Assembly: GCF_000247475.1 (NCBI RefSeq)
Contig: NZ_AHZC01000022.1
Location: 1 to 64,000, forward strand
DNA length: 64,000 bases
Reading direction: 5' to 3'
DNA from: Rhizobium sp. PDO1-076
Lineage (GTDB): Bacteria > Pseudomonadota > Alphaproteobacteria > Rhizobiales > Rhizobiaceae
The notes under the pieces are model-generated. The model had not been told where the DNA came from. It did not search any database and was given only the letters and a program-made list of their open reading frames with translations. Position numbers and translations under genes: made by a program. Below are positions 8,349 to 16,713 of this stretch, one piece after another. How positions within the stretch are numbered: the first letter of the stretch is position 1; every line of letters starts with the position of its first letter.

Positions 8349-8377
8349 TGCCCTTCCTATTCAGCCATTAAGGGGCA
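8349..8377 (+). promoter_or_regulatory. Leader hairpin pairing the Shine-Dalgarno of the second flagellin
   Basis: TGCCC (8349-8353) pairs with GGGCA (8373-8377) around 19 bases. The stem can extend by TT/AA with one bulged G. The 3' arm overlaps the ribosome site AGGGG for the ATG at 8385. The geometry (19-base loop, arm ending seven bases before the start) matches flaA although the stem bases differ. Confidence 0.5.
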
Positions 8378-8384
8378 CACACCT

Positions 8385-9299
8385 ATGACGAGCATTTTGA
8401 CAAACGTCGCCGCAATGTCGGCACTCAGCACTCTGCGCAGCATCAGCAGCGGCATGGAAGAAACCCAGTCGCGCGTTTCCTCCGGCGAGCGCGTCGGCGA
8501 AGCGTCTGACAACGCAGCTTACTGGTCGATCGCAACGACCATGAAATCCGACAACATGGCCCTCTCGGCTGTCTCCGACGCCCTCGGCCTCGGCGCATCC
8601 AAGGTCGATACCGCCTATGCCGGTATGGACGCTGCCATCGACGTCGTGAAGGAAATCAAGGCCAAGCTGGTAACGGCGACTGAAGAAGGCGTCGACAAGG
8701 CCAAGGTTCAGGAAGAGATCTCGCAGCTGCAGGAACAGCTGATGTCGATCGCTGAATCGGCTGCATTCAGCGGCGAGAACTGGATTGCCGGCGACGCTGC
8801 AGACGTGACCGTCGTTTCCGGTTTCGTCCGTGATGCCAACAATGCGGTTTCCGTAAAGACCACCACCTACACGCTTGACGACGCAGCTGACGGCACGCTG
8901 CTGTTTGGTGGCGACGGCGCAGGCGGCATCGACGACACGACTGGTGTTCTCGGCACTGCCGGCGGCGCGACGATCGGTGTATCGGTATACGAACTCGACA
9001 TCAGCACGTTCGACGGCACCGAAATGGCTGAAGCCCTGACGCTTGTTGATGAAGCCCTGGCTTCCATGACGAGCGCTGCTGCGGAACTCGGTTCGATCTC
9101 CACCCGCATCGAACTGCAGGAAGATTTTGTCGGTTCTCTCTCGGACTCGCTCGATAGCGGTATCGGCCGTCTGGTCGACGCTGACATGAACGAAGAATCG
9201 ACCCGCCTGAAGGCTCTGCAGACCCAGCAGCAGCTGGCTATCCAGTCGCTCTCGATCGCCAATTCTTCTTCGGAAGTCATCCTCTCGCTCTTCCGTTAA
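8385..9299 (+). CDS. flaB: Flagellin FlaB
   Basis: A 304-residue flagellin starting M-T-S-I-L-T-N-V. This start is chosen because it matches the conserved flagellin N-terminus and follows AAGGGGCAC; an in-frame ATG 48 bases upstream would add a non-flagellin tail. The D0/D1 ends are nearly identical to FlaA, including 'D-A-D-M-N-E-E-S-T-R-L-K-A-L' and 'L-S-L-F-R'. The middle differs. It is a secondary filament subunit in relatives. Confidence 0.95.
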   Translation: MTSILTNVAAMSALSTLRSISSGMEETQSRVSSGERVGEASDNAAYWSIATTMKSDNMALSAVSDALGLGASKVDTAYAGMDAAIDVVKEIKAKLVTATEEGVDKAKVQEEISQLQEQLMSIAESAAFSGENWIAGDAADVTVVSGFVRDANNAVSVKTTTYTLDDAADGTLLFGGDGAGGIDDTTGVLGTAGGATIGVSVYELDISTFDGTEMAEALTLVDEALASMTSAAAELGSISTRIELQEDFVGSLSDSLDSGIGRLVDADMNEESTRLKALQTQQQLAIQSLSIANSSSEVILSLFR

Positions 9300-9337
9300 G
9301 CCTAGGCTTCCGGTCAATAGCAAGATCGCAATTTTGG

Positions 9338-9366
9338 AAAGCCGCCCTCCGGGGCGGCTTTTTTTT
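9338..9366 (+). terminator. Intrinsic terminator of flaB
   Basis: AAGCCGCCC (9339-9347) pairs with GGGCGGCTT (9352-9360) around TCCG, followed by six further T residues. Confidence 0.9.
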
Positions 9367-9381
9367 ACATCGTCAAATTGC

Positions 9382-9460
9382 GTTAACCATGCATTAACCA
9401 TGTCCGGTTTACATGAAGGTCAAGTAACGATGGATTAACCAAAACGAAGAAGCGGTTAAT
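9382..9460 (+). promoter_or_regulatory. Repeated (G)TTAAC motifs upstream of the third flagellin
   Basis: GTTAACC at 9382, ATTAACC at 9393 and ATTAACC at 9434 occur with GGTTAAT (the inverse orientation) at 9454. The first two are 11 bases apart, about one helical turn, which is the usual geometry for tandem OmpR-family binding sites. FtcR, encoded at 17499-18170, is of that family. The assignment is inference. Confidence 0.35.
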
Positions 9461-9498
9461 AGCATTAGGCAAGGCCATCGTTCCCGGACAGACCGGGA

Positions 9499-9529
9499 TG
9501 TCCCAGAAACTAGCCATTTTTAGGGGACG
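9499..9529 (+). promoter_or_regulatory. Leader hairpin pairing the Shine-Dalgarno of the third flagellin
   Basis: GTCCC (9500-9504) pairs with GGGAC (9524-9528), with a flanking T-G wobble and a 19-base loop. The 3' arm contains AGGGGAC, the ribosome site for the GTG at 9535. A second small hairpin, CCCGG-ACAGA-CCGGG, lies just upstream at 9483-9497. Confidence 0.5.
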
Positions 9530-9534
9530 CGCAA

Positions 9535-10470
9535 GTGACCAGCATTTTGACAAACAATGCAGCTATGACTGCACTCCAAACCCTTCGTACTATTGATTCC
9601 AGCATGGAAGACACACAGGCGCGCGTATCGTCTGGTCTCCGTGTCGGCACGGCGTCCGACAACGCCGCCTATTGGTCGATCGCGACCACCATGAGATCCG
9701 ATAATATGGCACTCTCGGCCGTGCAGGATGCACTCGGCCTCGGCGGCGCTAAGGTTGATACGTCCTACGCCGCGATGGAAAGCGCCATCGAAGTCGTCAA
9801 GGAAATCAAGGCCAAGGTCGTGGCGGCAACCGAAGAGGGTGTCGACAAGGCCAAGATCCAGGAAGAAATCGACCAGCTCCAGGAGCAGCTCCGTTCGGTC
9901 TCGCAATCTGCAAGCTTCAGCGGTGAGAACTGGATCGCCGGCGATGCCGGCACCAAGACGGTCGTATCTGGTTTTGTCCGCGATTCCACCGGCGCGGTAA
10001 CGGTCAAGACGACGGAATACATTCTCGATGATGCCGCTGATGGCAACCTGTTGTTCGGTGGCGACGGCGCCGGCAACATCGAGTACACAACGGGTATCCT
10101 TGGAACGGTCTCGGCATTCACGGGTGTCGGCGACGTGTCGGTTGATACGCTCGACCTCAATGCCTTCGATCCGGCAGACATGGCCGCCAATATGCAGGAA
10201 TCGCTGGATCTCATTGAAACTGCCTTGCAGAGCATGACGAGCGCGGCCGCTGAACTCGGCTCGATCTCGATGCGTATCGAACTCCAGGAGGACTTTGTCA
10301 GCACGCTCACCGACTCGATCGACTCCGGTATCGGTCGTCTCGTCGACGCCGACATGAACGAAGAATCGACCCGCCTGAAGGCCCTGCAGACCCAGCAGCA
10401 GCTCGCCATCCAGTCGCTGTCGATCGCCAACACCGCTTCCGAAAGCATCCTGACTCTCTTCCGTCAGTAA
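9535..10470 (+). CDS. flaC: Flagellin FlaC (GTG start)
   Basis: A 311-residue flagellin reading M-T-S-I-L-T-N-N-A-A-M from a GTG codon. No upstream ATG gives a better start, and GTG aligns exactly with the ATG of its paralogues. Conserved D0/D1 segments flank a central domain that shares 'L-L-F-G-G-D-G-A-G' with FlaB. FlaB and FlaC are the closest pair in the cluster. The weaker GTG start suggests a lower translation rate than flaA. Confidence 0.95.
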   Translation: MTSILTNNAAMTALQTLRTIDSSMEDTQARVSSGLRVGTASDNAAYWSIATTMRSDNMALSAVQDALGLGGAKVDTSYAAMESAIEVVKEIKAKVVAATEEGVDKAKIQEEIDQLQEQLRSVSQSASFSGENWIAGDAGTKTVVSGFVRDSTGAVTVKTTEYILDDAADGNLLFGGDGAGNIEYTTGILGTVSAFTGVGDVSVDTLDLNAFDPADMAANMQESLDLIETALQSMTSAAAELGSISMRIELQEDFVSTLTDSIDSGIGRLVDADMNEESTRLKALQTQQQLAIQSLSIANTASESILTLFRQ

Positions 10471-10529
10471 GGGCGCCTTGGCTAGGGGCGACTTCGTCCC
10501 GCGCTGACAAGTCGGATGTATTCGGTATG

Positions 10530-10560
10530 AACCGCACCCAGAAATGGGTGCGGTTTTTTT
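10530..10560 (+). terminator. Intrinsic terminator of flaC
   Basis: AACCGCACCCA (10530-10540) pairs with TGGGTGCGGTT (10545-10555) around a GAAA tetraloop, and a run of T residues follows. Confidence 0.92.
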
Positions 10561-10640
10561 GTGCCTTGCGTGAGGCTGGCCGAATATTGCGGTTTTGCGC
10601 CGAAGCGGATTTCCGACCTTGCCAAATCGCGGTCGCGTTT

Positions 10641-10761
10641 GTTAACTGGCACCGTTAACGATTTGTTAATGGTTACGGGGACCAGCGGTATGCTGGTCTG
10701 CATGATGCCCCTCCGTTGCCACCGGTATGCTTCCGGCCTTTTGGATTGACGATTAAGGGCA
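10641..10761 (+). promoter_or_regulatory. Upstream region and leader structures of the fourth flagellin
   Basis: GTTAACT (10641), GTTAACG (10654) and GTTAATG (10665) form a closely spaced direct repeat. A perfect hairpin GACCAGC/GCTGGTC lies at 10679-10697. The leader has the shared CCGGTATG block (10722-10729). The ribosome site AAGGGC (10755-10760) can pair with GCCTTT (10736-10741), one wobble, around 13 bases. Confidence 0.45.
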
Positions 10762-10766
10762 CCTCA

Positions 10767-11735
10767 ATGACCAGCATCATGACCAACGCTGCCGCAATGG
10801 CGGCCCTGCAGACTCTGCGCTCGATCGATACCAATCTGGAAACGACGCAAAGTCGTGTCTCCTCGGGTTATCGGGTCGAGACGGCGTCGGACAATGCCGG
10901 CTACTGGTCGATCGCTACCACGATGCGCTCCGACAACGCTGCATTGTCGACGGTCGCGGATGCGCTGGGTCTGGGTGCCGCAACGGTCGATACCGCTTAC
11001 ACGGCACTCGACAACGTCATCGAGGTCATGTCGTCGATCAAGGCCAAGCTGGTCGCCGCAAGCGAGCCGGGCGTCGACAAGGAAAAGATCAACGAGGAAA
11101 TGAAGCAGCTGAAGAACCAGCTGGTTTCAGCGGCACAGTCGGCATCATTCTCCGGTGAGAACTGGCTCTACAATACGAATGTCAACGAACTGGGCACCAA
11201 ACAGGTTGTCTCGTCGTTCGTGCGCGGCGCCGACGGCAGCGTTCAGGTCACCACGCTGGATTTCGATACCGCCGATTCCGTCCTGATCGATACGGAAGAT
11301 GCTAGCCGCGGCTTCCTGACCAAGGCGATCGACGCGGACACACTTGTTGCGGACCCGACGGGTACGGCGCGCGAATATTACCTTCTCGACGTCGGTTCCG
11401 TCGTGCCGCCGACGGGCGATCCGATCGAGATCGACAACGACACCGACACCGACACGTTGGATGACATGATCAGCGTTGTCGACGATCTGATCAGCCAGCT
11501 GACCGACGCTGCCGCAACGCTTGGCGCGATCACCAGCCGCATCGAGATGCAGGATAACTTCGTCTCCAACCTGATGGACGTGATCGACAAGGGTGTCGGT
11601 CGTCTGGTCGATGCCGACATGAACGAGGAATCGACCCGTCTGAAAGCCTTGCAGACCCAGCAGCAGCTCGGCATCCAGGCACTGTCGATCGCCAACAGCA
11701 GCGCAGAAAAGCTGCTCACCCTGTTCCGCGAGTAA
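10767..11735 (+). CDS. flaD: Flagellin FlaD
   Basis: A 322-residue flagellin starting M-T-S-I-M-T-N-A-A-A-M. This start follows AAGGGC and aligns with the paralogues; an in-frame ATG at 10716 adds 17 unrelated residues. It is the most divergent and longest of the four: it has an enlarged central domain and 'Q-L-G-I-Q-A-L' in place of 'Q-L-A-I-Q'. It keeps the 'D-A-D-M-N-E-E-S-T-R' block and ends L-L-T-L-F-R-E. It is probably a minor filament component. Confidence 0.94.
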   Translation: MTSIMTNAAAMAALQTLRSIDTNLETTQSRVSSGYRVETASDNAGYWSIATTMRSDNAALSTVADALGLGAATVDTAYTALDNVIEVMSSIKAKLVAASEPGVDKEKINEEMKQLKNQLVSAAQSASFSGENWLYNTNVNELGTKQVVSSFVRGADGSVQVTTLDFDTADSVLIDTEDASRGFLTKAIDADTLVADPTGTAREYYLLDVGSVVPPTGDPIEIDNDTDTDTLDDMISVVDDLISQLTDAAATLGAITSRIEMQDNFVSNLMDVIDKGVGRLVDADMNEESTRLKALQTQQQLGIQALSIANSSAEKLLTLFRE

Positions 11736-11789
11736 ACGCAAGCCTCGGCACCATGGCCAGATACGCCGTCGATACGGCATGGAACTTTT

Positions 11790-11817
11790 GGGCCGCGCGA
11801 TCATCCTGGCGCGGTCC
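11790..11817 (+). terminator. Probable hairpin terminator after flaD
   Basis: GGGCCGCGC (11790-11798) pairs with GCGCGGTCC (11809-11817), one wobble, around ten bases. Only a weak T stretch follows, so termination may be partial, with readthrough into the motor genes. The remaining bases to 12024 hold no convincing gene. Confidence 0.45.
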
Positions 11818-12024
11818 TTCGCATTCATCCTCGCGCAAGTTTGAAACCCTAGCTTCGGCCAAAGCACCCGTGGGCATATGCGCCCGCGACCGGCTCGATC
11901 CGAAGGTGATCTCGACATTGGAAGTGATGATGCTGCGCGTTCGGACATTTTTGAAATTCAGTCTGCTTGAGATCGATGACCGTTTCTCCGGAGCGGTCGT
12001 TCTCGCCGATGGAGGCGATCGCCG

Positions 12025-12672
12025 ATGAGCATGCCATTGACCCGTCTTTTGAAGGATTTTTCGGCGCCTCCCGCGCCGACGCCTTCGTTGTCGGTCCAGT
12101 TTGACGTCTCGGAGCCGGACCCGTTCGACATGGATTTTCCAGCCCTGCCGGAACCCGTGCCGGTCGACCTCGATGCGGAGCGCCGCGAGGCCTATGCCGA
12201 GGGGCATGAGGCCGGCGAAAAAGCCGCTGAAGAACGTTTGGAAGTCGATCGTCAGGCGATGGAAGTTGCCCATTCCCAGGCGATTGCCGAGCTCGAAGCC
12301 CGGCATCGCGAAGAGATGACGAAAGCCCTGTCCGAAAAGCTCCCCGCCATCATCAACGAGCTTTCGCTTGCGATCAGCGATCAGGTGGCGGTCGCTCTCG
12401 CTCCGCTGTTTTCCGATGCGGTGGCAGAAAAGGCCGTGAGCGATCTCGCCCATTTGCTGAAGACGGCCATCAGCGCCGGCGAGGCGGGGGTGATCGAGCT
12501 GCGCGGGCCAAAGGCGCTGTTTGCCATGCTGTCGACCCATATGTCGGACCATCTCGGGCTTATGCACCATGTCGAGGCGGACGATCTGGATCTGTCCGCC
12601 GAATTTGCTGAGGCCGCTCTGGTCACGCGTATATCGGCCTTTACGGCCAGCCTCAGGAAGGTGATCGGATGA
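12025..12672 (+). CDS. FliH-like flagellar protein upstream of motB
   Basis: A 215-residue soluble protein with a Pro-rich acidic N-terminus (about 1-50). A helical stretch carries the spaced small-residue pattern [13 protein letters not shown] (about residues 54-66), typical of the FliH GxxxG helix. A C-terminal part with '[13 protein letters not shown]' resembles the FliH/V-ATPase E-subunit region. FliH tethers and restrains the export ATPase FliI. Rhizobial loci carry an unnamed gene here, directly before motB. The family call is by pattern only. It overlaps motB by four bases. Confidence 0.6.
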   Translation: MSMPLTRLLKDFSAPPAPTPSLSVQFDVSEPDPFDMDFPALPEPVPVDLDAERREAYAEGHEAGEKAAEERLEVDRQAMEVAHSQAIAELEARHREEMTKALSEKLPAIINELSLAISDQVAVALAPLFSDAVAEKAVSDLAHLLKTAISAGEAGVIELRGPKALFAMLSTHMSDHLGLMHHVEADDLDLSAEFAEAALVTRISAFTASLRKVIG

Positions 12673-13958
12673 GCGACGAGAATCACCATCACGGCAAGAA
12701 CGAAATCATCATCATCAAACGCCACGGCGGCGGCGATCACGATGGCGCCCATGGTGGCGCCTGGAAGATCGCCTATGCCGACTTCATGACGGCAATGATG
12801 GCGTTCTTCCTGGTTATGTGGCTGGTCAATGCTGCAAACGAGGAGACCAAGGCCTCCGTCGCCAGCTATTTCAATCCGATCAAGCTGTCGGATGAAAAGC
12901 CGACCGAGAAAGGCTTGAAGAAGCCCGTCGATCAGGCCGAGGGCGAGCAGAAGCAGGAACGCTCTAAGGTCGAGGCCGAGGAGCAGACGGTGGGCGCTGC
13001 GGCCGCGACCGGCGAAGACCAGACGGCAACGTCCGGCGACCAGGCGAATTATTCCGAAGCCGACTTCTTCGAAAATCCCTATTCCGTTCTGGCCGAGATC
13101 GCCCAGGAAGTCGGCCAGCAGGCCAATGTCAGCGCCAAGGGCGAGGGCGGCGCCGCCGATTCCGGTCCGTCGACGGGTGCCCAGGGCGGCGAAGCCTATC
13201 GCGACCCCTTCGATCCGGACTTCTGGACGCAGCAGGTCCAGACGGCCAATACGCCGGTCGGCAAGCCGACCGATGCAACGACGCCGGCCGAGCCGCAGAC
13301 CGCCGAGATCCAGCCGCCACAGGAACCGGCAGACCCGACGACACCGGATCAGCAGGTGGCACTTGTCGTGCCTGGACAGAAGCCTCAGATGCAGCCGGAC
13401 ATAGCTGAGCTGGCTAAGCCGGACGAGGGCAAGACGGAACAACCGCTGGACGGCAAGGCCGAGATGACTGCCGAGGCCGAGCTTGCGGTCCAGCAGGCAT
13501 CGGCCGACACGCTGAAGGCGCAGATCGAGGCCGAAATCGGCGGCGTATCCGGCAAGCTTGCCGAGGGTCTGATCGTAACCCCGGCCGAAGGCGGCCTGCT
13601 GGTGACGATCAGCGACCAGAGCGATCAGCCGATGTTCAGCGTCGGCTCGGCCGTGCCTCAGCGCGAAATGGTTCTGGCGATGGAGAAGATCGGCAAGTTG
13701 CTGCAGGCGCGGCCGGGATCGATCATTATCCGTGGCCATACCGACGGTCGCCAGTTCAAGGGCAACGAGAATGATAACTGGCGCCTCTCGATGGCCCGTG
13801 CCCACAGCGCCTATTACATGCTGTTGCGCGGCGGCCTGACGGAAGATCGCGTCCAGCAGGTGTCCGGCTTTGCCGACCGTCGTCTTCAGGTCCCGGATGA
13901 TCCGTTGGCCGATGCCAATCGACGCATTGAAATCCTGATTCAGGCGGAGCAGGGATAA
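12669..13958 (+). CDS. motB: Flagellar stator protein MotB
   Basis: A 429-residue stator subunit. The N-terminal membrane segment '[13 protein letters not shown]' contains Asp38, the expected proton-binding residue. The C-terminus (about 300-425) is an OmpA-like peptidoglycan-binding domain with 'R-G-H-T-D-G-R-Q-F'. Between them is an unusually long, Glu/Gln/Pro-rich linker of about 200 residues, a rhizobial trait linked to MotC control. MotB pairs with MotA, which is not in this window. It overlaps both neighbours. Confidence 0.96.
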   Translation: MSDENHHHGKNEIIIIKRHGGGDHDGAHGGAWKIAYADFMTAMMAFFLVMWLVNAANEETKASVASYFNPIKLSDEKPTEKGLKKPVDQAEGEQKQERSKVEAEEQTVGAAAATGEDQTATSGDQANYSEADFFENPYSVLAEIAQEVGQQANVSAKGEGGAADSGPSTGAQGGEAYRDPFDPDFWTQQVQTANTPVGKPTDATTPAEPQTAEIQPPQEPADPTTPDQQVALVVPGQKPQMQPDIAELAKPDEGKTEQPLDGKAEMTAEAELAVQQASADTLKAQIEAEIGGVSGKLAEGLIVTPAEGGLLVTISDQSDQPMFSVGSAVPQREMVLAMEKIGKLLQARPGSIIIRGHTDGRQFKGNENDNWRLSMARAHSAYYMLLRGGLTEDRVQQVSGFADRRLQVPDDPLADANRRIEILIQAEQG

Positions 13959-15268
13959 TGACGCTCCGCAGGGTATCCATTTCGCTTCTGGCTCTCGCTT
14001 CGCTTGTCGGACTGGGCAATGCCGCGGCGCGCGCCAATGACATGGATACCATCCAGCCTTTCCAGATGCTGCGCTCGCTGCAGTTCGTGCAGGACACCGT
14101 GGTTCTGGGCGATCATTCTGCCGCCGAAATGCAGCGCTTCATGCTGGGAACCATCGACGAGCGCCTGCGCAGCGCCGATCAGGCGATCTTCGACGATCCG
14201 CGCAATGTCGATGCGGCCCTGATCTACGCCATGAGCGGTGGCAACCCGGCGACGCTTGAATACCTTGTTGCGCGTGACATCAACGGCAATTTCGACAATC
14301 GCATTGCCGACAGCCTGCGCAAATATCTCAGCGGCAAAGGCACCCTGATTGCCAAGTCCCTGGGGGAGATCAGCAAGGAATATCGCAACACCGACCTTGC
14401 GCCATACCTTGCTCTGGTCGCCGGGAATGTGACGATTACGCGCGATCCGGCCGATGCGCTGAAATTTTATGACTGGGCGCGCCTGACCGCACCCGGCACG
14501 ATCGTCGAGGAGGCGGCCCTGCGTCGCTCGCTCGCGGTTGCCGTCGATGCGAAGATTGTCGACAAGGCGGGCGGCTATGCCAATCGCTACGCACGGCGCT
14601 ACCTCTATTCTCCCTATGCCAGCCAGTTTGCCGATCTCTTCGTCCAGCTTGTCGTCGAGCACTATGACGTCATCAAGCAGGAAGATATCGAGGCCACTCT
14701 GGGATATATGGACAATGATCGCCGGCGTGAGGTCTATCTTCGCATCGCCCGCAAGGCGGCGATTGCCGGGCGCAAGGACCTGACCAAGATGGCAGCCGAT
14801 CAGGCCCGGGCTCTGTCTGGAACAGCGGAAGGGGCCGATGCACTTGCCAATCTCTATGGCAGCCTGGCCAACATCTCGACGGAAAATGTCGATGACGCCA
14901 TGCAGGCGATCATGGATATTCCAGCGGAATCACTTTCGCCGAAGGATCTTGCGCTGCGCCGCGCAGCAGAAGCCGTTGCCAAGGAAGTGCTGCGTAAACC
15001 GGAACCACCGCCTGAAAGCCTGACGCAAGCCAACGCTAATACAACTGATGCAGATGCAGGCGCGGTGGCTGCGGCAGAGGATGATGCGGAGTTGCAGGAT
15101 CCGACGGCGCCACCAACCCCTGCCGCCGCGCCGCAACCGCAGCCCGTTTCGGCTGAGGCCGACGCAGGCAATGCCGCCGCACTCGATCCGGCGGTTCGTA
15201 CCTTTGTTGACACCGGACGCTCCAAGCTGGACGCGATCGATGATCTTCTCAAGCAGGAAAGCCCCTGA
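13958..15268 (+). CDS. motC: Periplasmic motor protein MotC
   Basis: A 436-residue protein with a signal peptide (cleavage near A-A-R-A at about residue 26). A helical body is followed by a C-terminal low-complexity Ala/Pro/Asp-rich region (about 350-420). In Sinorhizobium meliloti, MotC is a periplasmic partner that binds MotB and is needed for rotation, with MotE as its chaperone. Position between motB and fliK matches exactly. The start is the last base of the motB stop codon. Confidence 0.92.
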   Translation: MTLRRVSISLLALASLVGLGNAAARANDMDTIQPFQMLRSLQFVQDTVVLGDHSAAEMQRFMLGTIDERLRSADQAIFDDPRNVDAALIYAMSGGNPATLEYLVARDINGNFDNRIADSLRKYLSGKGTLIAKSLGEISKEYRNTDLAPYLALVAGNVTITRDPADALKFYDWARLTAPGTIVEEAALRRSLAVAVDAKIVDKAGGYANRYARRYLYSPYASQFADLFVQLVVEHYDVIKQEDIEATLGYMDNDRRREVYLRIARKAAIAGRKDLTKMAADQARALSGTAEGADALANLYGSLANISTENVDDAMQAIMDIPAESLSPKDLALRRAAEAVAKEVLRKPEPPPESLTQANANTTDADAGAVAAAEDDAELQDPTAPPTPAAAPQPQPVSAEADAGNAAALDPAVRTFVDTGRSKLDAIDDLLKQESP

Positions 15269-15270
15269 CC

Positions 15271-16713
15271 ATGATGGATGCATATATAGCCCCCAGGATC
15301 CCCACAACGGATACAGCGGCCTCCCATGCGACATCGGGTGGGCGCGCAGATAAGTCCAGCGAAGGTGGTTTTTCCGAAGCCCTGTCAACTTCGAGCCGCC
15401 AGGATCAGGGCGATGCGAGTGACAGCGAAGTGGAGGCTGACGCAGGATCGGGCAACGAGCAGGGCGATGCCGCCGCGGTAGAAACCGGGCGCGCGAAGCG
15501 TCCGATCATCGATCTGTCCCAGGCAAGCCTGCTGAAGTCCGCTTCGGCGGAGACGACGAATGCTGTTGACGAGCAGCTTGATCAGCAGACAGTGGCTATC
15601 GACGGCAAGGACAAGACCAAGGGCAAGGTAAAGGCGCCTGTCGAGACGGACGGTACGGCTTCGTCGCTCGACGAGCAGCAGCTTTTAGCGCTTGTGAAGA
15701 GCGGTGGTCTGAAAGCTGCCGCCGCCAATGGCGAGAAAGCCGCAGAGGCAGACAGCGACGTTTCGGCAACCGAAGACGGTACCTCCGCGGACGGGAAGAG
15801 TGCCGATCTCGGGGATGTCTTGTCGCTTCTGACAACGGGGGCTGCGACCGAGCAGGCCAATGGCCAGGCAACGGTGCGCGACGCCATTGAAGGCAACAAG
15901 ACGATCGTTGACGGTCAGGGCGAACAGATGGTCGAGGCACTCTCTGGCCGCGACGTGTCTGCAGGCGACGCCGAGACCGCTACTGACAGCGGCGAAACGG
16001 ATCAAACATTCCGCTTCGTGCGTGCCGACGGCAAGGGTGAGCCCCTCACTCTGAGAAGCGAAGGCGCCCAGACCGTTCGGGATGAGGGTGGGCCGGCCTC
16101 TTCGACTGTCGAAACGGTCACCGTCATCGATGCACGCCGCTTCCTGGCGCCGGTCTCGAGCAACAACGCCGCTTCGATCACGGCCGCCATGGTTGGCGAT
16201 AGCGAGTGGATCAGCGCGATGTCGCCCGGCTCGGAACTGGCCAATGCCGCAACGCAATCCAGTCAGGGCAAGGTCGTCAATACCCTGAAGATCCAGATGA
16301 ACCCGATCGAGCTTGGCAGCGTTACGGCCACGCTGAAGCTGACGGGCGAAGAGCTTTCGGTGCAATTGACCGTCGAGAACCACGCAGCATTGCAGAAGTT
16401 GACCAAGGATCAGGACGAGATCCTCAAGGCATTGCGCGCACAGGGGCTGACCGTCGACCAGGTGCAGGTCAACATTCAGGTCGCGCCCGCCGATCGTAGC
16501 GCCGACAGCCAGAACAGTGGTAGCGGCCAGCAGAACGGTCAGTCGGGACAGCAGGCGTCCGATCAGTCGGGACGACAGGCCGGTGGCGATCGCCAGGCAC
16601 GCGGTGACACTTCGGGCGACAGTGTGAGGGTGACGGATGACAGGACGCTTCAGCCAGCTGGCAACCAGGCTGTTGCCGATGACAGCACTCGTCCTGATCT
16701 CATTTACATCTAG
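15271..16713 (+). CDS. fliK: Flagellar hook-length control protein FliK (formerly MotD)
   Basis: A 480-residue protein: a long disordered N-terminal two thirds rich in Asp, Glu, Ser and Ala, then the FliK C-terminal core (about 335-415). The core has 'I-Q-M-N-P-I-E-L-G-S-V-T' and 'L-K-L-T-G-E-E-L-S-V-Q-L-T', and a Gln/Ser/Gly-rich tail follows. FliK measures hook length and switches export from hook to filament proteins; the rhizobial gene was once called motD. Its last 77 bases overlap the next gene in another frame. Confidence 0.92.
   Translation: MMDAYIAPRIPTTDTAASHATSGGRADKSSEGGFSEALSTSSRQDQGDASDSEVEADAGSGNEQGDAAAVETGRAKRPIIDLSQASLLKSASAETTNAVDEQLDQQTVAIDGKDKTKGKVKAPVETDGTASSLDEQQLLALVKSGGLKAAAANGEKAAEADSDVSATEDGTSADGKSADLGDVLSLLTTGAATEQANGQATVRDAIEGNKTIVDGQGEQMVEALSGRDVSAGDAETATDSGETDQTFRFVRADGKGEPLTLRSEGAQTVRDEGGPASSTVETVTVIDARRFLAPVSSNNAASITAAMVGDSEWISAMSPGSELANAATQSSQGKVVNTLKIQMNPIELGSVTATLKLTGEELSVQLTVENHAALQKLTKDQDEILKALRAQGLTVDQVQVNIQVAPADRSADSQNSGSGQQNGQSGQQASDQSGRQAGGDRQARGDTSGDSVRVTDDRTLQPAGNQAVADDSTRPDLIYI

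Noticed and set aside
8361-9401. A 346-codon minus-strand frame opposite flaB
   Set aside because: It is the antisense image of a flagellin gene; similar frames appear opposite the other flagellins, and the translations have no family features.
11753-12028. A 91-codon frame ending in an ATGA overlap with the FliH-like gene
   Set aside because: The overlap is tempting, but the frame runs through the likely flaD terminator hairpin, lacks a ribosome site, and has an irregular Trp/Ser/Arg-rich composition.
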